From: Parus major
Taxonomy: Eukaryota; Chordata; Aves; Passeriformes; Paridae
NCBI RefSeq assembly: GCF_001522545.3
Contig: NC_031776.1
Coordinates: 37,533,957 to 37,597,956, forward strand
Direction of reading: 5' to 3'
Length of the DNA stretch: 64,000 nt
Made by a program: the position numbers and the translations under genes
Notes under the pieces: model-generated
The model's database searches: none
Told to the model about the DNA's origin: nothing
Seen by the model: the letters and a program-made list of their open reading frames with translations, nothing else
Shown: positions 13,071-25,356 of the stretch, one piece after another
Layout of the letters: every line of letters starts with the position of its first letter
Position numbering within the stretch: the stretch's first letter is position 1

Positions 13071-13270
13071 TCAAGAAGGAAGAAAGCACACATGCTAACA
13101 TGTCCGAGTTTGCTGAGCTCAAAGGTCTCCTGATGCCTACTGTCAAAAGCTATCCTGAAAATGAAACCCAAGCAAGCACTGGCAAAGCTGTATTTAAGGA
13201 AGCATCTAAAATCAACCACAAGCTCCCTCTGTGTTACACACAAAACATGGCTGTCTTATTCAGAGATTAG
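13071..13270 (+). other. Open plus-strand segment after a strong acceptor
   Basis: TTGCTTGCTTTCTTTTTCAG| is a near-ideal plus-strand acceptor. The following frame is open for 65 codons (KKEESTHANMSEFAELKG..., stop 13268-13270), hydrophilic and protein-like. It overlaps minus-strand candidates nearby, so at most one reading is likely to be real. It could be a terminal exon of an antisense transcript. Confidence 0.15.
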
Positions 13271-13610
13271 CAATTATTGTAATGAGATACTGTCGGAGAG
13301 GGTCAAACAGTGCTTCCTGCAGTTTACACATCTTGATTTCCTGGTAAACAAACTGGAAGGCAGGTGGAGCACTTGGATCACCAGTAACACAGCTGCTCAC
13401 AGACCAAAACCAGCGCAGGTGAAGTATGCAGCTTTATTTATGTACTTTCATTACATGAGAGGAAAAGGTAGCAGAAAAACATAAAACCAACTGAACTATG
13501 AAGGAAATTTTTCCGAGACTGTTATGTAAGCATCAGTGCCAGGCTGCATAGTTTTCTTGTTTATGCCAAGCCCAAGGAAAATATCTTTATTTTCATATAA
13601 ATGATGCCTA

Positions 13611-13636
13611 GGCGTGCGTGCACACACACACACACT
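13611..13636. repeat. GT/CA microsatellite
   Basis: GCGTGCGTG followed by an uninterrupted CA run. Confidence 0.95.
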
Positions 13637-16600
13637 CCAGAACACACTGCTGCCCAAGTTGTTTTGGTATGTCAAAGTGCTATGAAACTATACCCTGTAA
13701 CAACCCTGGAAAAATCTGAAACTGAGGAAAATCAACTCTAATCACTGCATGTGAATTTAAGCATCAACCTCCAAAAAAGGGGCCAATTAAAGAAAGCTAC
13801 TAATAATATGCAGAAGTCATAAAAATTAATTAATTAACACAATTTTAACAGAAAAAAAATCAAATGCCTTTTCTTGAAACTGCCAAAATTTTTTTCTTCA
13901 CAAAAAGAAATAATCTCATATGGACTAAATGCATGGCAATGATTCCGTGAGAAGAGATTATAGGTTGTTCCCTATCTATAATAATTTCAAAATTTAATTT
14001 CCACAAGCTCCAGTTTCATGGTGGAACTGAAGAGGGTCCTAGGTTACTATGAAAATTAAAAGGTGAAAATAAAAAGTAACCCCCAACAAATAAACAATAA
14101 CACTCCCCCAAAATAAAAACTTTGACTAACAGAACAAAAAGCTCTCTTTTCCTAAGAAACTAGAATAAAGTATTTGGTCCAAAAACAGAATACAAAATTT
14201 CTGCTAGGGATAACTTATTAGACAATCTGTTAATACAAGTAAAACTGTTACAGTGACCTAAAATAACAGCACAATGGCCTGAACCACAACATGTAATCTG
14301 AGAAAAATCATCGGCATATCTGGAGAAAGATTCAAAGGCACTGGGGGCTGGGGGGCAGAGAATCAATCAATGAATACTTCCTCCCTCCGAAATGCAGCAG
14401 CATCAAAGACAACCTAGGGAATACATCAAAGTAACATGCCTAAACAAAAAAAATCAAGAAACAACACACCAAAAGTTTCTAATAACAATGTTAGAAATAC
14501 ATTGCAGCCATTTTTCACAATCAGGAAAGAAACAAAGGAAACCTATGGGAAAAAATAAAGAATTACTGGAAAGATCATGAAATATGTAGGGGTGCATCTG
14601 TATCAGAAAACTCTGACAGCAAAAAATGCAGCCTCTGCCAATGAAGGAGTGATTCTGTCCTCAAAACCTCCCAAACAACCTAAGATATATTAAGAGGGAT
14701 CTCTGCAATCCAAACAACACACTAAGAAGAAGTTTTGTAGGCTGTGCTTGCTACAGATGTAAATAGTACAGCTACAATTTCCTCATCAAACACTTGCCTA
14801 TTAACTCTATTGCCTTAAGTGAAACTACACCAAAACTTCAGCATTTCATTCACACAGTATCTTGTTTCTTATCTTTCAAAAAAGCAGTTTTGTCAAACCA
14901 TGTGCAGTGTTTCTGAAGACAAACAGTAAAATTTCAAACCATCAAATGAGAAAAGCCTTTGTGAAAATAAGGAGTGTCAGCAGCACACCCCACAGTAGTC
15001 TTAAAATACTTTTAAAAAGCAATATATGTTGTATTTAATCAGGGTAAGTTTGGTACTGGTATCACTGCAAACAAGCTTTCAGTGCAAAATTTAGAAAACC
15101 ATGATCTGAACCATCAGTCTGCTAGTATCAGAAATTTGCATGCTAGAATAAAGCCATGATGAATTTGATTCTTGTATGACTCCAGGAGAATAACATAGAA
15201 TAGTTCTACGTGTCAAAATAATAGCTCATAAACAATATTTTTTCTAAAATTGTTTCAATCCATATTGCTGTTCGTAGTGTGAAGAATACTTACTGTGGAA
15301 CAGCCATTTAGCATTGACAGAGAAATGAAGGAGAGAGAAACAAAAACATGCTACTGGAAGTAGCAAAACAGAAGGTCCATACTTATTTTCTGAACCCCAG
15401 ACTCAATCAGACAAGTAACCGTGAAACATTAAAAGCACAGATCTGGTTTCTCCCCCTGTAGTCACCAGAGAAGCTCTAAATATGCTGAACTACATCCCAC
15501 TACCTCCATGTTAGTCAGCAAGAGAGAAACAAAGATTCAGCAGCTGTTGTTCTAAGACAGAAGTTTTACAGGCTACCAAAACACCTCAGCTTCATGAAAA
15601 AAACTACATTAAAAAAACTGGTCTAATATGACACAATAAATCAACTGCTCCAGCTGTATCTCAAATACGCATCAGTCCTGCCCTCATGAACTGGCATGGC
15701 CTCAACCCGTGGAGCCCAACCGGTTAGTTACTGCCTTTGTGAAAGATTTACTTTTTTTAACAGTATCACTTTCTGTTATAGCAAATTCTAAGTATAAATA
15801 TGGGTACTAAATACAACTCTAGCTACAGGTATGATTAGGCAAACTAAATAAAAACAGTAAAATCTTTACAAAAGAATACATATGATAACAGTAAGTAAAA
15901 CATTCAAGTATTCCTCCACTGAGATCTCAAACACTGCCCATGGGAACTAAATCTTATGGTCATGAAGATGTTACAAAATCCTGAAAACTTTATCTACTAG
16001 ATTTCAGTCTATCTAGAACTATCTATATTTATTCAGGTAGCTCTACTCCACACATTGATTTAGAACTCAGTTTACCCCGTGTTAAAGCAATATAAAAGAA
16101 GTTAAGCCATGAATGTTGCTTACACACACTTGAGAAGAACACACAATCCTTACAGAACCCGTGGTGAATGCTAACAGAGATTTACGTTTTGCATCATAAC
16201 TTGATCCAACTTCAAAACTGTTGCAAAAATCACATTACTTGATAGCAGAAATACTTGCTCAAAATAGTGAACATTTATGAATACAGGCCCAATACCTGAA
16301 TCCAGCATCATCTGTGAACACAACCTCCATCAATGGTGCTGAAGAGCATAAACCTCCTGCAGTTTATTAAATCAACATGCTTATTTATAGAAGTTTCAGA
16401 TGCAGTATTGGTCTGTCTTTTGCTTCTAGCAATTTCAGCTGGAATCCCCTGACACTAACTGCATGGACCAATAAGGAAGAGACAAAAGGATAATTCATTA
16501 CTTAAGGAATGACAGCAATTCTAAATCATCTTTTTATTCAAGAAAAACCTAACAAGTTAATAGAAGTGACCTCCAACTAAAGTACAAAAGATTGGCAGGA

Positions 16601-19600
16601 AGAGGGGAGTGTCTACAAAGGATAGGCCCAACAACCAACTTTCCTCCCTTCATTCAGCCTGCAACAAAAGTCTCAACCACCATTTACTCCTCAGAGACCT
16701 TCATGGAACGGCACACCAAACCAAGTCCTACTTGCATCCCCATAAATTCAGACTCTGACAACATTTACAAGCCTCAGTACCACTTTTTCCCTACATATGC
16801 TACTGTACAGAGTCCACTCTTGAGTTCTCCTGTTACAATGAGTACTACTAGTACTCACTGGATTGTCTAAAGTTTGGTCTCCAAACTGAAAACAAAGATG
16901 CACAAGAGACAGACTACCTTACTTCAAATAGTTTCTCACCACCAAGAACAACTATGTCAACCAATCTTTAAAGCCCATCGCTGACAGTAAGGAATCTGCA
17001 TCCTTACGCTGGTTATAGCCCTACCAAAGCAAAGGGAAAGAGGTGTCCTCTCTCGGTGGGAAGTGAGGTAACAATCTTCCCTTCGCCCTACCTCCTACAT
17101 ATCCTGGTCACATTTATGGGTCATACTGCTCATGATTTAGCTTTTGTTTCAAAGGCCCTTTGGTTCTTATTGAATTGTTTCCAAAATGCATGAACACGGC
17201 ACCTGTCAACTTGTTTCTTAAACAGTACCACGGACTTGAAAGGAACACAGTAGCTACAAGTGAACCACCACTCAGAAAGAGCCATATTCTACTCTTTTTA
17301 AATACACCTCTACCAAAACCCTAGTAAGTACAGAATTGTTTCAGTGCACATAAGAAGTCACACAAAAACCCAGAAAACCAGCTTATTATTTACATTACTT
17401 CAGTGCCCAAAACCATTCTTCATGCAAGCTCATTATCAAAAACTAATCCCAGAACTACTAAAAATCCCAAACTATCACTTATTTAGTAGCATTTCAAAAA
17501 ATTTGCCTCTGGATTTCAAGCCCACAAAGAATATATACATGGAATAAATATTCAAAGAGAACAGAAAAAAGACTGAATTAAATAATTTCAGTACATTTTA
17601 ATTTTCTTGTATCAAAGCTTTCTTGTATGCTCCTTTCACTCTTAGTATTTTGATTATCAAAATGTCTTAGTATTACCAAATGATTTCAACTAGAAACTTG
17701 GAAACCAAACAAACTAAACCATATCAGGAGCTTGCATTGTCCTATGTACCAAATCATGCCATTTCATAACAGAGTTGATGTATCTTACCATAAAGTGTTG
17801 CTAATATTTTTTCAGTATAATCTAATAAAATGTAGTCAATTGAGTTTTATGAGATTTGACACCAAGATGAGGTTTATTTCCATGTTCTACATACATTACT
17901 ATCATCCATTTTAAAAAGCATTACAGAAACCAATATTCTTAATTTTCTTTACATATATGTATGGGAGGGATAAATTCAGTATGAACTGCTATTTGGTCAA
18001 ACAAGATTTTGGAGAAAAGATCACATAGGTAGCAAATGTGGCAGAGAAATGCACATAGAAGGAGGGTTAAACTGCTATTTTCCACCAAAAAAAACCATTA
18101 ATTTACCACATTGGAAAACTGAAAACAAATCATTTTGAAATGATAAAGATATTTCAGAAGTTTTAAAAGCTTGGAACAATAAATATATTCTTTATCTATC
18201 ATCGAAGTATACATACACAGACCCTCTGAGAGTACAATACTCATTTTGCTGCAGAAGAACAGACATTGCATAACAATGAGATTTGCTAATGAAATCAGCC
18301 GTCAACCTGGAATACATTTGTATTAAAACAAGACCTCAGTGTCATTTTCTTTTTGCATCATTTGTTCTTTCTCTCTTTTTTCGACCTTTCAAATATCTTG
18401 TCCTCGTTTCTCCGCTTCAAGTACAGCAATACTGCAAAATATTTTAATACTGTACGTACAACACTTTATTTTACAAAATTTTTTTCTCTGCTTACTGCTA
18501 AATGTAGGTTCTAATTGCATAGCTTCCATCAGCATTGTTAACTTAGCCTTGAAAGAAAAATCAATGGGTACTATAGAAACAAAGGAGTTTTACTTCCTTT
18601 GTAAAACTGCAGAAACATCTAATAAAAACTGGCTGTCACTTTCTATACTTTACTTTCGTAGTTCTATTTGCACACCCCTTAATACAAGAATTTAACAGAA
18701 CACCACATTTTAGAAAAATACCCTCTCTGTTAATCTAATGACTAAAGAGGACAGAATTCAGCATCCTTACATGAATACAAGTGTATTTTCTTTGCTTGAA
18801 CAAACAAGACCATAATGAAAAAAAGTAGAACAATCCAGCAAGTTCAGTGGCAGTATGTAAATGTATGCACTATACATAACAGGTACATAAAACACTTCAC
18901 TGAAAATGAGATGAATACAGAAAGGAATTATTCTACTACTCAGAGGTGAGCATAAAAATTTAAAAATTACGAAAGTATTTTAAAAGACGTTTTTCTCTTG
19001 TTATACTAATATTTTATTTTGGTTTTGCAGGTTATATGCTGTCTAATACTTCATAGATAAAAAGATTTTTATGCCCCTAGCTCCAAAAGTATTAAGCCTA
19101 TGTTTTGAAATCACCCCATAACTATTGAAATTAGAATACATTTTTTCTACTGTTCTCATTTTACAGATTTTTTTTTTCCTCCCCAATTTAATTAATACAA
19201 GTAACACATGGTTACCATAAGGTACTATCAAGTTAGTATTATTGTTGGCAAACTCCAAAGTCGTACCAAAATCTAATACAAAATGTGGAATAATTGTCTG
19301 GTGACTTGTTTGGTAGGGTTGTTGCTTTTCTTTTTTCCCCCGCAGAAGCAGGGGGGAGGAGGTGCACAGGTCACACATGACATGGTGTTTGCTTGGGTGG
19401 GCATGGACGTTTGCTTGTTCTTTTTTTCTAAATTAACACTGTGAAACCCGAACTCCGTTAAAAGGAACGGGCAAATAATTACCTACTCTAGTATACAAAA
19501 ATTGCACACAACTCTCACAGAATAAATGGAAGTAATTTGTAATTTATTTTGTCTGGGGAAAGCAAGCCATTTTGTCATTTTATAGTTACAACCACGATCA

Positions 19601-22054
19601 CAACATCAAAAAAAAACCCCAAAAGATCACCAAATGACCACTGAAAAAATAGAGGAGAAAAATAATTACATGTCAGAATATGGACATAAGCATCCCTGGA
19701 GCCAGCTGTATCAAATGGTCTCTATACAGCCCAGGAAGAATACCATCAAGATACTGGACATAATGAACTAGGTAAGTAACTGAAAGCACAAAAATTTCCA
19801 AAAACTGTCTTCATATGTGCTCCACTGCTAAGTTAACAAGCACCTATGTCATTAAGAACCTTTGAAAGCTAAAGGCATAAAACACATGGCCTTAGTTTAT
19901 CTTCCATTTCTCTCAGTTTTAAAGATATGTGGCTACAGGATACAAACATCCAGGCACATGCCATATCAAGAGGTGTCAATCTCATTCGTGCATTACCACA
20001 TTCTAATAAAAAGATGAAGAATATCACACACTATCAAAAATGGTTCTTTCAATTATGAAGCGTTTGTCCTTCTGCAATAAAGCCATCCACATTACACTTC
20101 AAAATGACTGAAGCTGAAGAGATAGAGGAGGCACGATTAATATAAAAGCAAGGACTATATGACCTCCAGGCTCTGAAATAAAGCAGCTCTAATGCAACAA
20201 CCTTGACCCTTGAAAACAATAGGTCATTTTCTTCTGTGATAAACAGTGATTGCTTTCTGAAATGCCGGGAATTGTCAAGTAGGCTAAAGAGTACAGCTGG
20301 CAGATGATAGTTGTGAAAAGCTTGCACTTTTAACAATTACTTACTGCCATGTAGTATAGATCAAAAGTCCAATTAAGCATCTTCTACAAGATCTCACAGG
20401 CCCTTAAAGCCACATATCACAGCAACTGACATCACTGGTTTTATTAGGGATCAATCTAGTGGCTATGGAACCTAAGAATATAGAAACGTGTTAAATGATA
20501 CAATCTTAATTCAAATGAGAAAGACAAGATATGCAAATCTGCTGTACATAGGAAATATGTGATTCTGGTACATCACTGTTGTCACTAGGCAATCATGCAT
20601 ATACCTTAAGCACACAATATAAAACTTCCCAACTCACACAACTTGGCATAAATTTTATAGGCATGAGAACACAGAAACCAGTTAATCTACTAATAAAAGT
20701 GAACCCTTATTTTAAAAGCATAGACAAGAACACAGATGAAACCATATCAACACCACACAGAATAAGATAATGTCAGGTACTAAAACATATATGAATTTTT
20801 ATCAATAAGAAAAAGCATGAACCCAGAAATTTATTTATTCATAGTCTCTCTGAACTCTGAAGAAGCTACTTCAGTATATAGTTTAAAATTCTGTATTTTG
20901 CTGCAATACATCACAGACATAGGTGCTCAGTGTACAAGCATATTCCAAAAATGAACACTGTCCATTTTATAGTGTTTCAACTATTCCAGAGAATATTCAT
21001 AAACATATACACGTTCGCATACAGAACATGCACATCTACATCTGGAGTTTGCATATACAGGTTTTGTATTGTGCTGTACTTGTAGCCATACGTATGCACA
21101 CTAACATCTTCACTTCCAGTATTACACAGGGCTCAGTTAAACGCCATTACTGGCACTTCAATGCAGAAATTGTAAGCATCCTTGAAAGCTTACTTTTAAT
21201 ACTTATCAATAAAGTAGGCTTTTTTTTTTCACAATGAAATACCACAAATTGTATAGAATTATAATGACTACTGTTTATCTACTTTTAGGGAGTAAAACTA
21301 GAGGACAATTTATGGAAGCTCAGGAGGAACTCCTGAACACTGGAAGGTCACAGGCTATGTGCTGAGCTGCTAAGCAAGTGTCTATGATGCTGCAGAGCTG
21401 CCATTTTTCTTCCTTGACAAAGCCTCCATCTGCCACAGAGCCATTTACAGCCTCAGAGTCAGAATATCAATGATTTCCAACCATTCTGCAAGTCTGCTTT
21501 CACCTTGACATCACCTCTGTAAAACATCTAAAGCAGATGATACATATAACCGTCAACTACCTCTAAGCCCATACTTCATTCAACTGATAGGCATTTAAGC
21601 TGTACTCTAATACACCATATCTTTACTTCCTCTGAATTGTGCAAGAATATGAAAATTCCAAATTGCACACCCTTTTCATTATTGTGTTTGCCATAAAGAA
21701 ATTACCTTCGAAAAACTTAAAATCTTTGACTATTGACAAAACATGTAAAAAAATGAGTTAGAAAACATCTGCATTTACATAATGGACATACACATCATCA
21801 CAATTTACTACATTCTTTCCCAAATAAACGAAATATGCCTGGTATGATACTTACTACACAGAAAAAATTATCACAGCCTCACAGAAAACAGCGAAACTAC
21901 TTTCAGCTCTTGATGTATACACAAACTGATTCTTAAAAGAAAAATTCAGGTTGGAGATGGGTCAGAAGAGGAAAAAGAATCCTGACTTGCTGAAAGAATA
22001 CCTAATGAATTAGGTCCTCAGAAAAAACATATGATATCTGGATTGATAAAACCA

Positions 22055-22086
22055 ATCATATACACATATACACACACATATATATT
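22055..22086. repeat. CA/TA microsatellite
   Basis: Compound (TA)(CA) tract, ATACACATATACACACACAT followed by ATATA. Confidence 0.9.
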
Positions 22087-24028
22087 GACAGGCATTAATA
22101 TTTATATGCACACACATACGTTCTCTGTCAAGTACGAGAACATACGCTCCATCATCAGGATCATTACAACACGACCTTAATGAAGACATTCATAGATAGC
22201 GACTTTTGGAGTCTCAAAATGCAGGTGAATGTCGGTAATCTACACTAATTTTAAAACAGGCAAAGTTGCAGCTTGATTTTATACTGAAACTGAGCTGTGG
22301 AAGAAACCATTTCGTATTACAAATATGTATGTAATCATTTATGATCATATAGCCAGAACTTCAACTACTGCCATACAAGCCCTCAAGATGTTAAGTACAC
22401 AGGACCAAAATATTTGAAAGCTAGATGAACCTTGCAACTATCTTTATGAAAAAAATACTTTATAACACCTGTAAAGTGCATATTTTACAATCTCTTTTAA
22501 ACTTTTGAATAAGCAAATGCAAAATTATCGATGGTAGTCTAGGTAAATAGCAAAATAACCCCCACATACAATATAACTCCCTCCTTGAACTCATAGCCCG
22601 TACCAAGACCAGACTTTCTGGAGCTTCCTTGTGGCGAATTAGTCAAGTCCTATTTAAAGAAGCTATCTAGTTGAAACAGGGACTCAAGGATACTCAAGAT
22701 GAGTTACCTGCAGAAAAGTTCCTCAAGATTTATATATATGAAAAATGTATCTGTATTTTTATATATGAAAATATAAGGCGGTGACAATTTACATATGGAA
22801 AATTATCTTTTCAATAGTCAACCAGACATGTCGTCTTAACCTGAACATCTACATTTCAGGCTACTGTATGCTAAGACTCTGAAATTTATTAAGAAAAAAT
22901 ATTTCTCATTTCCTGTAAGTGGGCAAAGCTTTATTTTTAAATGCTAAGAGCATTTCCTTCTGTAAGAAAGCCAAAGCAAACAAAATGAAAACTCTAATCT
23001 AATCACATGTACTTGGAAATATTTCTGAACTTCTACACTTTTGAAGGAACTGTAAACAACACAAAACACTTCCTTGTACAAACAGAATGTTGCTATTGCA
23101 AAGAGAAATCAGCTGGTCTAACCAACACGGTAATACTACCAAAAACTGAATTTACATCTGAGCTCCTCCTGAGCTGTCATCTGTACAGTAAAGTTTAACA
23201 AACCACCTATTCCTCCTAGAAGTGGATTTACAATACTAAACCAGAATCGGCCCCATAGCAGATAACCATTATTAAATCTGGTTTGCAGCAGAACCATTAA
23301 CAGAGTTGGGAGTAATTCTTACAGAAACTGGGTCAGTAAAGGGGTTTTGTGTTTTGTTTTGGTTTTTTAACTGCCTTCCTATTATAACTTAAAACACATC
23401 AAATGTAGACTATTAGTTTAAAAGAAAACTATAATAAAAAGCAGATATTCCACAGAGAAATACGCGGTTAGTTAATTCTTTCCTTGACACTTTCAGTCCT
23501 TTTGTAATTTTACTTTTGTAATTTTAGTTGTTTGATCTAGCATGTTAATTGGTTTTAGTCAATAAAGGCATCTAAATACATACAAGCAAGGATATACAAG
23601 TGCACACACATTAACCATATTTGCAGACAACATACAGCAATAAACGACTTCAAATTTTTTAATAAGATGATTTTCTAAAAATACCTACATAGAAGTTATA
23701 AGTAGAAAAAAATGAACAAATGCCCTGTGCTTCCTTTACACTCAATATAATTACTCCAAGCATGTAAAACTGTTACAATCATATTATCTTTAGTTTCTTA
23801 GTCAATGTTAATTGTTAGTATACTAAAAGTGAAGATATAATTAAATCTCTAGGTGTTACACGAGTATGAAGTAAGTAAATTCTCATGTTCTTTGGGGGAC
23901 AGCCTGTTTTGGAAGCTTTTAAATATTTTCTGAGCTTGCTAAGTGTGTACCTCCCCACACTGTAAAAAACCCTGAAACTGCTACTTTTCAAACATTATTA
24001 CCACAAACCATCAACGGCCTCCTTTTAT

Positions 24029-24592
24029 AATCTCAGAATAATTGTGTTTAGAAGGGACCACAAAGCTCAACTCATCCCACCCCACCCCCTGCCATGGCCA
24101 GCAACACCTTCCTCTATCCCAGGCTGCTCTAAGCCCCAATGTCCAACCTGGCCTAGGACACTCCCAGGGATCCAGGGGCAGGCACAGCTGCTCTGGGAAT
24201 CCCTTCCCAGCTCCTTCCCACTCTCCCAGCCAGGAATTCCCAATACCCCATCCATCCCCACCCTCTGGCACTGGGAGCCATTCCCTGGCTTCTGACCCTC
24301 CATCCCTTGTCCCCAGTCCCTCTCCAGCTCTCCTGGAGCCCCTNNNNNNNNNNNNNNNNNNNNNNNNNNNNNNNNNNNNNNNNNNNNNNNNNNNNNNNNN
24401 NNNNNNNNNNNNNNNNNNNNNNNNNNNNNNNNNNNNNNTGGATCCTTCCCTTCTCCAGGGGAACATTCCCAGCTCTCCCAGCCTTGCTCCAAAGCAGAGA
24501 GGCTCCAGCGTTCATATCACTGTTGTGGCCTCCTCTAGACCTACTTCAGCAGCTCCACAGCTTCCTTGTACTGTAGGCACCAGAATTGTTTT
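24029..24592 (-). mobile_element. CR1 LINE fragment containing an assembly gap
   Basis: The left end reads AATCTCAGAATAATTGTG, then typical CR1 sequence (ACCTTCCTCTATCCCAGGCTG, CAACCTGGCC). After the N run it resumes with GGATCCTTCCCTTCTCCAGG and GTGGCCTCCTCTAGACC, also CR1 and in order. Open frames here are repeat-derived. Confidence 0.9.
24344..24438. other. Assembly gap (95 N)
   Basis: This is the only run of undetermined bases in the window. It lies inside a GC-rich CR1, so the missing sequence is probably more CR1. The printed length need not be the true length. Confidence 0.99.
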
Positions 24593-25310
24593 GGGGGGAC
24601 TATAAAAACAGAGATACCTTTTCCATAACCAAATGCACATTTCCATGAATTCTCTGCATCTTTTTGAGTAGTTACATAATGAAAAAAGGCAACTACAACT
24701 ATGTATTTGCTATGTAGATGCTTAAGCTAATGTTTGATGAGAAGGGGGAACAGCATACCAACACACTCAAATTGCCATAAAATCATACAACTACTTTTGT
24801 TAACCCAAGTTCATCAAATTTTTCTTCTTTCTTTCCTTAGTACTCTGTGAAGTGTATTCCAACTTATTTCACCTGCGGTTCAATAATCCCATTCTTTGTT
24901 AATTTTCTTTTATTTTGAGATATGGAAGCTGCAAGCGATAAAGCAGATGTTTTTATAAAAGTAAAAACTGTTTGTCTAACTTGCTTGTTTCTGCAAGTCA
25001 TTTTATTCTACTGCAAACAGGCTATTATTTATCTACATTTAAATTTCAAGTAAGGAAAGGGTTTTTCTTGGCGATTTGCTTTCATATTTTAGAACCAGTA
25101 ACCGAAATACATTAAATCTTCCGTGGGTCTGACTCACACCCATTTTTTGTTTGCTTTCACACTCCTAGCCCCCAATTCCAAGTAAGCCCCTGAATATTTT
25201 TGTTATTGTGAAAGAAAATTGGGTAGTTTTCAAAGCCTGTTAAATCCTTATTTAAACTTCCTGTAGAACACCTGATTTCTGAATCATCTAACATCTTGCT
25301 CCTCTTTGTT

Positions 25311-25356
25311 CTTTTTTTTTTTCCCCCCCCTCCACCCTCCCTTCCAAAAAAAAAAA
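25311..25356. repeat. Homopolymer cluster T-C-A
   Basis: A T run, a C run of eight, a C-rich linker, then an A run. Low-complexity and prone to length error. Confidence 0.9.

Larger units (their letters stand above)
7433..24028. other. Long AT-rich intron-like block
   Basis: Contains only simple repeats, the G-rich tract at 12.84 kb, a GC-richer patch at 10.57-10.85 kb and weak exon candidates (9768 plus, 12.36/12.96 minus, 13.07 plus). Open frames of 60-126 codons here have unlikely compositions or no splice support. Confidence 0.6.

Noticed and set aside
16592..16870. 92-codon plus frame rich in Thr/Ser/Pro
   Set aside because: Pyrimidine-rich DNA gives this composition; no donor or acceptor at its ends.
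24011..24605. Frames of 83-187 codons on both strands
   Set aside because: They lie in a CR1 and run through the N gap.
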